DNA of 62,103 nucleotides, taken from the NCBI GenBank assembly GCA_934630705.1, contig CAKTWP010000013.1:1-62103 (forward strand). Direction: 5' to 3'. Within the stretch, counting starts at the first letter, position 1. Each line of letters starts with the position of its first letter. Source of the stretch: an uncultured Clostridia bacterium. Lineage in GTDB: Bacteria > Bacillota > Clostridia > Christensenellales > Aristaeellaceae. Below, piece by piece: positions 1-8,185 of the stretch. The notes beneath the pieces are model-generated. The model was not told where the DNA came from, ran no database searches, and was given only the letters and a program-made list of their open reading frames with translations. The position numbers were made by a program, and so were the translations under genes.

Positions 1-77
1 AGCAGGGCCTGCGTTTCGCTATCCGCGAAGGCGGCCACACTGTTGGCGCTGGCGCCGTGGTGCGTATCGCTGAATAA
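1..77 (+). CDS. tuf: Elongation factor Tu, C-terminal end (partial)
   Basis: Only the last 24 or so codons are in the window, ending with TAA at 75-77. The frame reads QGLRFAIREGGHTVGAGAVV followed by RIAE, the hallmark C-terminus of EF-Tu domain 3. EF-Tu carries aminoacyl-tRNA to the ribosome as a GTP complex. Its position just upstream of rpmG-secE-nusG is the usual bacterial arrangement and supports the call. The start and the GTPase domain lie outside the window. Confidence 0.93.
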   Translation, partial: QGLRFAIREGGHTVGAGAVVRIAE

Positions 78-178
78 ATTGCGTGTCGGCCCGTGGCCGG
101 CTTCGTGCCGGCCCGGCCGCCATTGATGGGGCGCCGCCTGGCGGCTGACCCCAACCCCTAAGAAAGAGGTGTTTCCAC

Positions 179-343
179 ATGGCAGCCAAGGAAGCGCGGC
201 AAAGTATCGTGCTGGCCTGCACCGAGTGCAAACAGCGCAATTACAATAAGAAAAAGAACAAGAAGAACACCCCCGACCGCCTGGAACTGAGCAAGTATTG
301 CCGTTTCTGCAAAAAGCACACCGTTCACCGCGAGACCCGATAA
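179..343 (+). CDS. rpmG: 50S ribosomal protein L33
   Basis: This 54-residue basic protein is encoded between tuf and secE. It has two CxxC pairs (C14/C17 and C41/C44), the zinc-ribbon version of L33, and a lysine-rich centre (KKKNKKN). The ATG at 179 is preceded by an AGAAAGAGGTG Shine-Dalgarno sequence. L33 is a small protein of the large ribosomal subunit near the E site. Size, cysteines and neighbours all agree. The gap from tuf (78-178) holds only a GC-rich inverted repeat (GGCCGGC/GCCGGCC) without a clear T-run. Confidence 0.95.
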   Translation: MAAKEARQSIVLACTECKQRNYNKKKNKKNTPDRLELSKYCRFCKKHTVHRETR

Positions 344-362
344 ACGCAAGGATGTGACAATC

Positions 363-629
363 ATGGCAGACGAAAAGACCGTCGTGAAAGGGAACGAAAA
401 GGTTTCCTTTGGCACGAAGTTTGTGAACTTCTTCAAGAAGCTGCCTGCCACCATCGCTCGTCCCTTCAAGAATATGTGGCATGAGCTGCGCAAGGTCACG
501 TGGCCGAGCCGCCAGGATCTGATCAAGTATTCCTTGATCGTGCTGGTATTTCTTGTGTTCATGGGCGTGGTGATTGGCCTGCTGGACGTGGGCTCTATTG
601 CTCTGATCAAAGCTATCAAGGCGATCTAA
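363..629 (+). CDS. secE: Preprotein translocase subunit SecE
   Basis: The product is 88 residues. It has a charged N-terminus, the conserved segment MWHELRKVTWPSRQDL and one C-terminal membrane helix (about residues 58-80), as in the short single-span SecE of Gram-positives. SecE clamps SecY in the membrane. The frame is open from a GTG at 354, but ATG 363 is preferred because the AAGGA at 348-352 sits at a workable distance from it and is too close to the GTG. The gene lies between rpmG and nusG as expected. Confidence 0.93.
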   Translation: MADEKTVVKGNEKVSFGTKFVNFFKKLPATIARPFKNMWHELRKVTWPSRQDLIKYSLIVLVFLVFMGVVIGLLDVGSIALIKAIKAI

Positions 630-650
630 CAGCCGATAGGAGAGACCAAA

Positions 651-1193
651 ATGTCCGAAGACAGACCTGGCACCCTGGAATGGTATGTTGTGCATACCTA
701 CTCTGGCTACGAAAACAAGGTCAAGGACAACCTTGAAAAAGCGGTTGAAAACAACGGCATGCAGAACCTCATCACCGAGGTGATGGTGCCCACCGAAGAG
801 GTTGTCGAGATCCGGAATGGCAAGCGGGTGACCACTCAGCACAAGACCTTCCCTGGTTATGTACTGGTGCATATGATCATTACCAACGAAAGCTGGTATG
901 TGGTTCGAAATACCCGCGGCGTGACGGGCTTTGTGGGCCCGGAAAGCAAGCCCATTCCCTTGACCGCCGACGAGCTGGACCGGATGCTGAACAGCGCTTC
1001 TAATCAGGTCGAATTCCGAATCGCTGTGGGCGAAGAAGTTCGCATCTTGTCCGGCCCGCTGGAGAATTTCACCGGTGTGGTGGAGGAAATCGACGCCATG
1101 CGGCAGAAGCTGCGCGTGAAGGTGAAGATGTTCCTGGGCCGCGAAATGCAGATCGAGGTGGACCTCGATCAGGTCGAGAAAATCGACAAATGA
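651..1193 (+). CDS. nusG: Transcription termination/antitermination factor NusG
   Basis: This 180-residue protein has the NusG N-terminal (NGN) domain, seen as WYVVHTYSGYENKVKDNLEK and later FPGYVLVHM. A C-terminal KOW domain follows (IAVGEEVRILSGPLENFTG). NusG binds the RNA polymerase clamp and couples transcription to translation or to Rho. The ATG at 651 follows TAGGAGAGACCAAA, a good ribosome-binding site. It belongs to the secE-nusG-rplK-rplA block. Confidence 0.96.
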   Translation: MSEDRPGTLEWYVVHTYSGYENKVKDNLEKAVENNGMQNLITEVMVPTEEVVEIRNGKRVTTQHKTFPGYVLVHMIITNESWYVVRNTRGVTGFVGPESKPIPLTADELDRMLNSASNQVEFRIAVGEEVRILSGPLENFTGVVEEIDAMRQKLRVKVKMFLGREMQIEVDLDQVEKIDK

Positions 1194-1333
1194 GGAAGCG
1201 GAGCGCCTGAAAGGCAAGGCAGCCCCGGCGGGGCGGCTGATGCTCCATTCCCCGCTTTCCGTTTTCAGTGGGAGGCAGCGCCCCGGCGGGCGCAGCCGCC
1301 ATTACCACATGCTTTAAGGAGGTGCCATCGAAA

Positions 1334-1762
1334 ATGGCAAAGAAAATTACCGCGTTCATCAAGCTGCAGGTTCCCGCCGCCAAGGCGACGCCCGCGCCGC
1401 CCATCGGCCCTGCCCTCGGCCAGCATGGCGTGAACATTCCCGGCTTCTGCAAGGAATTTAACGCCCGCACCGCCAAGCAGGAAGGCCTGATCATCCCCGT
1501 TGTTATCACGGTGTTTTCCGATCGTTCCTTCAGCTTCATCACCAAGACGCCTCCGGCTCCCGTGCTGATCAAGAAGGCGCTGGGCCTGGAAAGCGCTTCC
1601 GGCCGCCCCAACAAGGACAAGGTTGGCCAGCTGACCCAGGCGCAGGTGCGCGAAATCGCCACCACCAAGATGCCTGACCTCAATGCCGCTTCCATCGAAG
1701 CCGCTATGAGCATGGTCAAGGGCACTGCCCGCAGCATGGGCATCACCGTTGCCGACGAATAA
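1334..1762 (+). CDS. rplK: 50S ribosomal protein L11
   Basis: The 142-residue protein starts MAKKITAFIKLQVPAAKATP and contains the L11 signature PPIGPALGQHGVNI plus the C-terminal rRNA-binding domain. L11 forms the GTPase-associated centre with 23S rRNA. The frame is open further upstream, but an AAGGAGGTG at 1317-1324 fixes the start at 1334. The preceding gap (1194-1333) contains two GC-rich inverted repeats that could act in a leader; I cannot assign them a function. Confidence 0.96.
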   Translation: MAKKITAFIKLQVPAAKATPAPPIGPALGQHGVNIPGFCKEFNARTAKQEGLIIPVVITVFSDRSFSFITKTPPAPVLIKKALGLESASGRPNKDKVGQLTQAQVREIATTKMPDLNAASIEAAMSMVKGTARSMGITVADE

Positions 1763-1825
1763 GAAGCGTCAAGGATTGAATGTGGGAGGACATAGCGCCG
1801 CTACTACCACAGGGAGGAATAAAAG

Positions 1826-2515
1826 ATGAAACACGGCAAGAAATATACCGACAGCAAGAAGCTGGTCGATTCCGCCAAGCTGTATGACCCCGCCGAGGCC
1901 ATTGAACTGGTCAAGCAGACCGCCAAGGCCAAGTTCGACGAAACCATCGAGCTTTCCATCCGTCTGGGTGTTGATCCCCGGCATGCGGACCAGCAGGTTC
2001 GCGGCACCGTGGTGCTGCCCCACGGCACAGGCAAGAAGGTGCGCGTGCTGGTGTTCGCCAAGGGCGATAAGGCCAAGGAAGCGGAAGCTGCCGGCGCCGA
2101 CTTCGTGGGTGACGCCGATCTGGTGGCCAAGATCCAGAGCGAAAACTGGTTTGGCTTCGACGTCTGCGTTGCTACCCCCGATATGATGGGTACCATTGGC
2201 CGCATCGCCCGTCTGCTGGGCCCCAAGGGCTTGATGCCTAACCCCAAGTCTGGCACCGTGACCATGGATGTGACCAAGGCCATCCAGGAGATTAAAGCCG
2301 GTAAGGTCGAGTATCGTATCGACAAGACCGCTATCGCCCATTGCCCCATCGGCAAGATCTCCTTTGACAATGACAAGCTGGTGGAAAACCTGCAGACCCT
2401 GATGGACGCCGTTATCAAGGCGAAGCCCGCTACTGCGAAGGGCACTTACATCAAGTCTCTTTACATGAGCAGCACCATGGGCCCCTCCATCAAGATCAAC
2501 AGCCTGAAGTTCTGA
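1826..2515 (+). CDS. rplA: 50S ribosomal protein L1
   Basis: The 229-residue protein begins MKHGKKYTDSKKLVDSAKLY and carries the L1 signature region around IGRIARLLGPKGLMPNPKSG. L1 forms the mobile stalk that guides deacylated tRNA out of the E site and often represses its own operon. The ribosome-binding site AGGGAGGAA precedes the ATG. In most bacteria rplJ and rplL follow; here a terminator follows immediately, so the operon ends with rplA. Confidence 0.96.
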   Translation: MKHGKKYTDSKKLVDSAKLYDPAEAIELVKQTAKAKFDETIELSIRLGVDPRHADQQVRGTVVLPHGTGKKVRVLVFAKGDKAKEAEAAGADFVGDADLVAKIQSENWFGFDVCVATPDMMGTIGRIARLLGPKGLMPNPKSGTVTMDVTKAIQEIKAGKVEYRIDKTAIAHCPIGKISFDNDKLVENLQTLMDAVIKAKPATAKGTYIKSLYMSSTMGPSIKINSLKF

Positions 2516-2536
2516 TTCAATCAGAAATAAAAGTCG

Positions 2537-2572
2537 CCCCGCCGATGGCTTGCGCCGGCGGGGTGATTTTAT
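2537..2572 (+). terminator. Rho-independent terminator after rplA
   Basis: An 8-bp perfect stem (CCCCGCCG at 2537-2544, CGGCGGGG at 2556-2563) is followed by TGATTTTATC. It lies 20 bases after the rplA stop and closes the ribosomal-protein operon. Confidence 0.85.
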
Positions 2573-2658
2573 CTGTATTTGGAAGAACGATCAGGCGGAC
2601 GAATGACGGAAGGAAATCGGTGCACTTCCGGGAAGCATAAGCAGGGGAAAAGACAACG

Positions 2659-3204
2659 ATGAAGCAAAAGAATATACTGGAAACGCCACGGCTGCTTCTG
2701 CGAGAAATGGATGAAAGCGATTTGCCTGCGCTGAAGGAAATTGTGCAGGACGCGGAAACCATGTGGGCCTATGCCCATGCGTTTTCGGACGCGGAAGCGC
2801 AGGCCTGGCTGGATAATCAGCTGCGCCGATACCGCGAGGATGGCTTCGGCTTGTGGGCAATGATTGATAAGACGTCGGGGCAGGTGATCGGCCAGTGCGG
2901 GGTCACGCTCCAGCAAACACCCCAGGGAACAGTTCATGAAGTGGGGTATTTGCTGAACCGTCACTGGTGGCATCTTGGCTATGCGATAGAAGCGGCCCGC
3001 GCCTGCAAGGATTACGCTTTTGAAAACATCGGCGCGGAGCAGGTCTGTTCCATCATCCGGACGGAGAATCTTCCGTCCCAGCGGGTAGCCATCCGCAATG
3101 GCATGGTTCCCCGCAGCCTGTTCACTAAGCATTATTGGCATCAGGATATGGCTCATGTGGTCTATTCCATTTCGCGGGCGGAATGGGAAAACCGAAAATG
3201 GTAA
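2659..3204 (+). CDS. GNAT-family N-acetyltransferase (RimJ/RimL type)
   Basis: The 181-residue protein begins ETPRLLLREMDESDLPAL within its first 25 residues, the typical opening of RimJ/RimL-type GNAT enzymes. It continues with the acetyl-CoA binding half (GQVIGQCGVTL, then GYLLNRHWWHLGYAIEAARA). Such enzymes transfer acetyl from acetyl-CoA to an amine of a protein or small molecule; the substrate cannot be read from the sequence. It stands alone between the rplA terminator and palindrome A1, convergent with the ABC transporter gene. The start has only a weak AGGGGA upstream. Confidence 0.85.
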   Translation: MKQKNILETPRLLLREMDESDLPALKEIVQDAETMWAYAHAFSDAEAQAWLDNQLRRYREDGFGLWAMIDKTSGQVIGQCGVTLQQTPQGTVHEVGYLLNRHWWHLGYAIEAARACKDYAFENIGAEQVCSIIRTENLPSQRVAIRNGMVPRSLFTKHYWHQDMAHVVYSISRAEWENRKW

Positions 3205-3260
3205 TGGCATCCAGGCAATTTTGCGTATGCCATCGCCATTTCATGATTGATTAAAGAAAA

Positions 3261-3309
3261 ACGGAGGAGCCAGTCTTTGATCGACAAAGGTGGTTCCTCC
3301 ATTCTTTTT
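3261..3309. repeat. Palindrome A1, probably a bidirectional terminator
   Basis: A nested hairpin has outer arms GGAGGAGCCA (3263-3272) and TGGTTCCTCC (3291-3300) and inner arms CTTTG (3275-3279) and CAAAG (3285-3289). T-runs occur on both sides, so it can terminate both converging genes. It shares arms and core with the other family A elements (14827, 31664, 32568, 35872). Confidence 0.8.
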
Positions 3310-3322
3310 GGCAAGCCCGGGA

Positions 3323-5101
3323 TTAGGCGGTTTGATTCGTGGTATACATGCTGTACAGCGCGTAATACAGGCCGTGCTTGTTCATCAGCTCCTGATGGGT
3401 GCCCTGCTCCTCCACGCCCTTATCGGTGAGCACCCAGATCACGTCCGCATTGCGGATGGTGGTCAGCCGGTGGGCGATGGTGAAGGTGGTGCGGCCCTTG
3501 GCCAGCTCTTCCAACGATTTCTGCACCAGCAGCTCGCTTTCATTATCCAGAGCGCTGGTAGCTTCGTCCAGAATCAGGATGGGCGGATTCTTCAGAAACA
3601 CCCGGGCAATGGACAGCCGCTGCTTCTGCCCGCCGGACAGCTTCACGCCCCGTTCGCCAATATAGGTGTCGTATCCATCGGGGAGCTGCATGATGAAATC
3701 GTGAGCGCCGGCCCGCTTGGCGGCCAGCACCATTTCATCATCCGAGGCACCGGGCTTACCGTAAATGATATTGTCCCGCACGGTGCCGGAGAACAGATAC
3801 ACCTCCTGCTGCACCATACCGATGGCATTGCGCAGGGATTTCAGGGTGATGCCCTGGATGTCGCGGCCATCAATGGTGATGCGGCCTTCGGTCACGTCAT
3901 AGAACCGGGGAAGCAGGTTGCACAGGGTGGTCTTGCCCGAACCGCTGGGCCCCACGATGGCCACGTTTTGGCCGGGGGTGACGTGCATATTCAGATCGGT
4001 GAGCACCTCATGGTTGGCGTCGTCGGCATAATGGAAGCCCACATGCTGGAAGGCCACCTCGCCCCTGACGTGTTCGATGGGCTGCGCGCCGGGATTATCA
4101 TGGATTTCAACGGGCGCATCCATGATTTCGCAGAAGCGCTCAATGCCGGTCATGCCGTTCTGGAACTGCTCGGTGAATTCCACGATGCGGCGGATGGAGG
4201 TGAGCAGGGTGGAGATATAGAGCAGATAGGCGGTATAATCGCCCACGCTGATTTTGCCGGCGGCCAGGAACAGCGCGCCTGCCATCACCACCACAATATA
4301 CATCAGGCCATCGAACAGGCGGGTGACGGTGCCGAAGCCGGCCATGTAGCGATAGCGCTTTTTCTTCAGCTTCAGAAACGTATCATTGCCCTCGCCAAAC
4401 TTTTCCCTTTCAATATCCTCATTGGCAAAGGATTTCACCACCCGCACGCCCAGCAGGCTGTCCTCCACCTGGGCGTTGATTTCGCCCACCTGATGCCGGG
4501 ATTCCTTAAAGGCCACGCGCATCTTTTCCCGGAAATAACGGGTGCCGATGAGCATGAAGGGCAGCATCACGAAGATCAGCAGCGTCAGCCATACGTTCAT
4601 GCCGCACAGAATCACGAACGACACCGTGATCTTCACAAACGCAATCAGCATTTCCTCGGGGCAGTGATGGGCAAACTCCGTTACGTCGAACAGGTCGGAG
4701 GTGATGCGGGCCATGATCTGGCCTATCTTGGTGTTGTTATAATAGGAAAAGGAAAGCTGCTGGAGATGATCAAACAGATCGGTGCGCATATCGGTTTCCA
4801 GCTTGGAGCCGGTGACGTGGCCCCAGTATTGCATAAAGTAATTGGCGGCCGCGTCAATGATCCGCAGCAGGATATACATCCCGCCCAGCTTCAGCACCCA
4901 GCCTGTGGTGATAGCGGTATAATCCGTCACGGCCTGGTTGGTGATGGCGCGGATAATCAGGGGAAACACTACCTCGCACAGGGTGGTGAGCATGGCGCAG
5001 CACAGATCCAGGAGCATTTCGCTGCGGTACTTGCGATAGTAGGGCAGGAAACGCCTCAGCAGCGCGGAGAGCTTCATATGCTGCTCTTTGTTTTCGGGCA
5101 T
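3323..5101 (-). CDS. ABC transporter, fused permease and ATPase (MsbA/MdlB type exporter)
   Basis: This 592-residue half-transporter has an N-terminal six-helix membrane domain (about residues 1-310, including the conserved QIMARITSDLFDV) and a C-terminal nucleotide-binding domain. The ATPase shows Walker A GPSGSGKTT, the Q-loop region MVQQEVYLFSGTV, signature LSGGQKQRLSIARVFL, Walker B ILILDEATSALD and the H-loop IAHRLTT. It should act as a homo- or heterodimer exporting lipids, peptides or drugs; no substrate is evident. An AAAGGAG sits 9 bases before the ATG at 5101. It ends convergently with the acetyltransferase and starts 34 bases after tsaD on the same strand. Confidence 0.93.
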   Translation of the reverse strand: MPENKEQHMKLSALLRRFLPYYRKYRSEMLLDLCCAMLTTLCEVVFPLIIRAITNQAVTDYTAITTGWVLKLGGMYILLRIIDAAANYFMQYWGHVTGSKLETDMRTDLFDHLQQLSFSYYNNTKIGQIMARITSDLFDVTEFAHHCPEEMLIAFVKITVSFVILCGMNVWLTLLIFVMLPFMLIGTRYFREKMRVAFKESRHQVGEINAQVEDSLLGVRVVKSFANEDIEREKFGEGNDTFLKLKKKRYRYMAGFGTVTRLFDGLMYIVVVMAGALFLAAGKISVGDYTAYLLYISTLLTSIRRIVEFTEQFQNGMTGIERFCEIMDAPVEIHDNPGAQPIEHVRGEVAFQHVGFHYADDANHEVLTDLNMHVTPGQNVAIVGPSGSGKTTLCNLLPRFYDVTEGRITIDGRDIQGITLKSLRNAIGMVQQEVYLFSGTVRDNIIYGKPGASDDEMVLAAKRAGAHDFIMQLPDGYDTYIGERGVKLSGGQKQRLSIARVFLKNPPILILDEATSALDNESELLVQKSLEELAKGRTTFTIAHRLTTIRNADVIWVLTDKGVEEQGTHQELMNKHGLYYALYSMYTTNQTA

Positions 5102-5135
5102 GGTTCGTCGCTCCTTTCGTATGGGAAATAGGGGA

Positions 5136-6191
5136 TTACAGCCGCAGGGCGGGCCGGGCGTTCAGGCTCAGATCGGCCAGCTCCCCCCGGCGCAGCCGAT
5201 AATAGGCGGCGGAGCCGATCATGGCCGCATTATCGCCGCAAAGCTCCAGCCGGGGCATATACAGGGGGATGCCCGCTTTCGCGCAGGCCGCTTCCATCTC
5301 CCGGCGCAGCAGCCGATTGGCGGATACGCCGCCGGCCAGCACCATTTTGTGCAGCCCCAGCTCCCGGGCCGCCAGCATGGCCTTATCCACCAGCTGGGAT
5401 ACCACGGCATATCGGAAGGATGCAGCCAGATCCGCATCGCAGAGCAGCTCGCCCTTTTGCCGGGCATTATGCACGGCGTTGATAAAGGCGGTTTTCAGGC
5501 CGGAGAAGGAATAATCATACCGGCCGTCCACATGGGGGCGGGGGAGAGGCAATGCGTGGGGATTGCCGTTTTCCGCCAGCTTATCCAGCAGCGGCCCGCC
5601 GGGATAGGGAATGCTCAGCACCCGGGCGGCCTTGTCAAAGGCTTCCCCGGCGGCGTCATCCTGGGTCTGGCCGATGATGCGATAGACTCCGTAATCCTCC
5701 ACGGCGAACAGATGGCTGTGGCCGCCGCTGACCACCAGCGCGGCGAAGGGCGGCGTCAGCTCCGGGGAGGAGAGGAAATTGGCGCAGATATGGCCCTCAA
5801 TGTGGTTCACAGGAATCAGCGGCTTGCCCGCTGCATAGGCCAGGGCTTTGGCGCAGGAAACGCCGATCAACAGCGCGCCTACCAGACCGGGGCCATAGGT
5901 GACGGCGATAGCGTCCACGTCTTGCAGCGTCATGCCTGCCTGTGCAAGGGCAGCATCCACCATCCGATCCACCTTTTCCACATGGGCGCGGCTGGCGATT
6001 TCCGGCACTACGCCGCCGTAAAGGGCGTGGAGATCGATTTGGGTGAACACGGCATTGGACAGAATCACCCGCCCATCCTCCACCACGGCGGCGGCGGTTT
6101 CATCGCAGCTGGATTCAATGGCCAGAATGCGGACGTGCTCCTTTCCCCGCAGCCGGGAAAGCGCTTCCTGAGAGGTTTCTTGATAGCTCAT
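5136..6191 (-). CDS. tsaD: tRNA N6-adenosine threonylcarbamoyltransferase TsaD
   Basis: The 351-residue ASKHA-fold protein contains LAIESSCDETAAAVV, the metal-binding NHIEGH motif and the loop VTYGPGLVGALLIG, all diagnostic of TsaD (Kae1/YgjD/Gcp). It transfers threonylcarbamoyl from TC-AMP to A37 of ANN-decoding tRNAs, together with TsaB and TsaE, which are not in this window. Length and motifs match the bacterial family. It lies downstream of the Lit-like gene on the same strand, with a hairpin (6220-6241) in between. Confidence 0.96.
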   Translation of the reverse strand: MSYQETSQEALSRLRGKEHVRILAIESSCDETAAAVVEDGRVILSNAVFTQIDLHALYGGVVPEIASRAHVEKVDRMVDAALAQAGMTLQDVDAIAVTYGPGLVGALLIGVSCAKALAYAAGKPLIPVNHIEGHICANFLSSPELTPPFAALVVSGGHSHLFAVEDYGVYRIIGQTQDDAAGEAFDKAARVLSIPYPGGPLLDKLAENGNPHALPLPRPHVDGRYDYSFSGLKTAFINAVHNARQKGELLCDADLAASFRYAVVSQLVDKAMLAARELGLHKMVLAGGVSANRLLRREMEAACAKAGIPLYMPRLELCGDNAAMIGSAAYYRLRRGELADLSLNARPALRL

Positions 6192-6219
6192 GTGACGAAT
6201 CCTTCTGAATAAAAGTTGG

Positions 6220-6245
6220 AAGGGCCTTTTTCAAGGCCCTTTTTG
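6220..6245. terminator. Hairpin between the Lit-like gene and tsaD
   Basis: AAGGGCCTT (6220-6228) pairs with AAGGCCCTT (6233-6241). On the + strand it is followed at once by TTTT; on the minus strand, where both genes lie, it is followed by CCAACTTTTATTC, so termination there may be partial. Confidence 0.6.
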
Positions 6246-6265
6246 CAATGGGAAGATACAGGTGC

Positions 6266-6976
6266 TTAAGCCGCTTTTTCTTCTTTCCGCCCCACCTTGA
6301 ACCAGGCAACAATGATTGCCAGCATAATGCCCAGCACAGGCAGCAGATTTTTCAGCAGCACCGTGCCATACCATCGGAAGAAGGACAGAGGCATCAGAGC
6401 CACCAGCAAATCGGTTCCCGGGTTCATCAGCCATAAGTCATTGGAGAAAACCACCTGATGGAACGTCCAGAACAGGCCATTGAAATTGACCATGCCCCAT
6501 GCGGCCAGCCCCAGTCCTGCCGCCAGCAGCAGGATGGAACCGACAGCAAAGCCCCGAAACGCATCCTGCATGGCTTTTTCCCGGTTTTTGGCCAACAGAT
6601 ACAGGGCCGCCAGCGCAGCCACCGTTCCGCCTCCGGCGATCCAGCGGATCAGCTTGAGGGCGCTGACGATGCCGCGCACATCCTGCAAATGCAGGCTTTC
6701 CGTTTCGGAAAAAGCATTTACCAGCTGGGTATGATCCTCCCGGGCGGGCACCTGAACGGCATCCGTTTTCCCATCCAGATATTGGGCGATGGCTTTGGCG
6801 TAGGTGGGATATTCTGATGCCAGCACCCCGAAGGAATTGCCATCCGCGAAGGAATTGAAGCCCCGGGTGATCAGATCGGTATTGGTGACGCAGGCGGCGG
6901 CGATGGAGCACAGCAGGGAAAGCAGCCCCATGACCCCCAGCAGCGCGAACAAAACGCGTTTCCAGGCTTGCTTCAT
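6266..6976 (-). CDS. TIGR01906/DUF1461 membrane protein, lipoprotein transacylase Lit-like
   Basis: This 236-residue membrane protein has about four hydrophobic spans (roughly residues 9-30, 108-130, 143-163 and 208-227). It carries the two conserved family segments, ESLHLQDV with H96 and TFHQVVFSNDLWLMNP with H173. The family (TIGR01906/DUF1461) includes Lit, which moves an acyl chain within lipoproteins to make the lyso form in Enterococcus and Bacillus; two loop histidines are essential in that enzyme. Function here is inferred by family. The stop is 13 bases upstream of nothing else on this strand except the tsaD hairpin, and prfB ends 12 bases before its start, so co-transcription with prfB is likely. 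Confidence 0.75.
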   Translation of the reverse strand: MKQAWKRVLFALLGVMGLLSLLCSIAAACVTNTDLITRGFNSFADGNSFGVLASEYPTYAKAIAQYLDGKTDAVQVPAREDHTQLVNAFSETESLHLQDVRGIVSALKLIRWIAGGGTVAALAALYLLAKNREKAMQDAFRGFAVGSILLLAAGLGLAAWGMVNFNGLFWTFHQVVFSNDLWLMNPGTDLLVALMPLSFFRWYGTVLLKNLLPVLGIMLAIIVAWFKVGRKEEKAA

Positions 6977-6988
6977 TTCGCGCCTCGC

Positions 6989-8092
6989 TTACTGCATCTT
7001 CAGATACGCCGTGATGAAGCCTTCCAGATTGCCATTCATCACGTCGGTGATATTGCCGGATTCGTAGCCGGTGCGGTGATCCTTTACCATGGTATAGGGC
7101 TGGAACACATAGGAGCGAATCTGGCTGCCCCATTCGATCTTCTTCATCTCGCCCTTGATATCGGCCATTTCCTGCTCCCGCTCCCGTTCCCGCAGCTCCA
7201 GCAGCTTGGCTTTCAGCATTTTGATACAGGTGGCGCGGTTCTGCACCTGGTCGCGTTCGGTCTGGCAGGAGACCACGATGCCGGTGGGGAAGTGGGTCAT
7301 GCGGACGGCGGAGGAGGTCTTGTTCACGTTCTGGCCGCCTGCGCCGCTGGAATGATAGGTATCCACCCGCACATCCTTCATATCGATCTCGATTTCCTTG
7401 TCGTCCTCCTCCAGCATGGGGGCCACATCCAGAGAAGCAAAGGAGGTGTGGCGGCGGGCGTTGGCGTCAAAGGGGCTGATGCGCACCAGCCGGTGCACCC
7501 CCTTTTCCCCCCGCAGATAACCGTACGCATGGTCGCCGCTGACCTCGAAGGTGACGGATTTCACGCCCGCTTCGTCCCCGTCCAGCAGATCCAGCACCTT
7601 CACGGTGAAGCCCATTCGCTCACAATAGCGGGTATACATGCGATAGAGCATGCTGGTCCAGTCCTGGGCCTCGGTGCCGCCTGCGCCGGCATGGAGGGAC
7701 AGCACAGCGTCGCAATCGTCATATTTGCCCCGCATCAGCGTTTCCAGCGCCAGGTTTTCGGTTTCAGTTTCCAGCCGCTGGATTTCGGCGGAAATTTCTT
7801 CGATCATGCTTTCGTCGTTTTCTTCCTGGGCCAGCTCGATCATGGTGTCCGCGTCGTCGCAGCCGGACACCAGGGAGTTGTAATGCTTGATCTTGCCTTC
7901 CAAAGAAGCAATGCGGCGGTTCACGTGGGTGGAGCGCTCCAGATTATCCCAGAAGCCATCGGCGTTCATTTCCTCATGGAGCTCCTGCAGCTCCCGGTGC
8001 ATATCGTCCATGTGCAGCCCTTCGCCCACTTCCTGAAGCTTGCTGCGCAGGGCGGCCACCCGGGCGGAAAATTGCTCTAATTCTACGATCAT
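6989..8092 (-). CDS. prfB: Peptide chain release factor 2 (uninterrupted frame)
   Basis: The 367-residue RF2 reads UGA and UAA stop codons and triggers peptide release. It has the tripeptide anticodon SPF in VRISPFDANARR and the catalytic GGQ in SSGAGGQNVNKTSSAV. The N-terminal coiled-coil domain (residues 1-100) reads straight through from MIVELEQFSARV without the usual early in-frame UGA and +1 shift site: the region that normally holds CTTTGA here reads GGGCTGCACATGGAC. It lies downstream of secA on the same strand, 93 bases away. Confidence 0.95.
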   Translation of the reverse strand: MIVELEQFSARVAALRSKLQEVGEGLHMDDMHRELQELHEEMNADGFWDNLERSTHVNRRIASLEGKIKHYNSLVSGCDDADTMIELAQEENDESMIEEISAEIQRLETETENLALETLMRGKYDDCDAVLSLHAGAGGTEAQDWTSMLYRMYTRYCERMGFTVKVLDLLDGDEAGVKSVTFEVSGDHAYGYLRGEKGVHRLVRISPFDANARRHTSFASLDVAPMLEEDDKEIEIDMKDVRVDTYHSSGAGGQNVNKTSSAVRMTHFPTGIVVSCQTERDQVQNRATCIKMLKAKLLELREREREQEMADIKGEMKKIEWGSQIRSYVFQPYTMVKDHRTGYESGNITDVMNGNLEGFITAYLKMQ

Positions 8093-8185
8093 AAAACGAT
8101 CTCTCTCCTTTAGCGTCGGTCGGTTCGGAATGGGAAAGGTGGGCGGCCCTTACGGCGGCCCGGCCCGGGAGTGGGAGACAGCCCT

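Noticed and set aside
78..178. A terminator between tuf and rpmG
   Set aside because: The GGCCGGC/GCCGGCC stem is followed by no T-run, and the operon normally continues.
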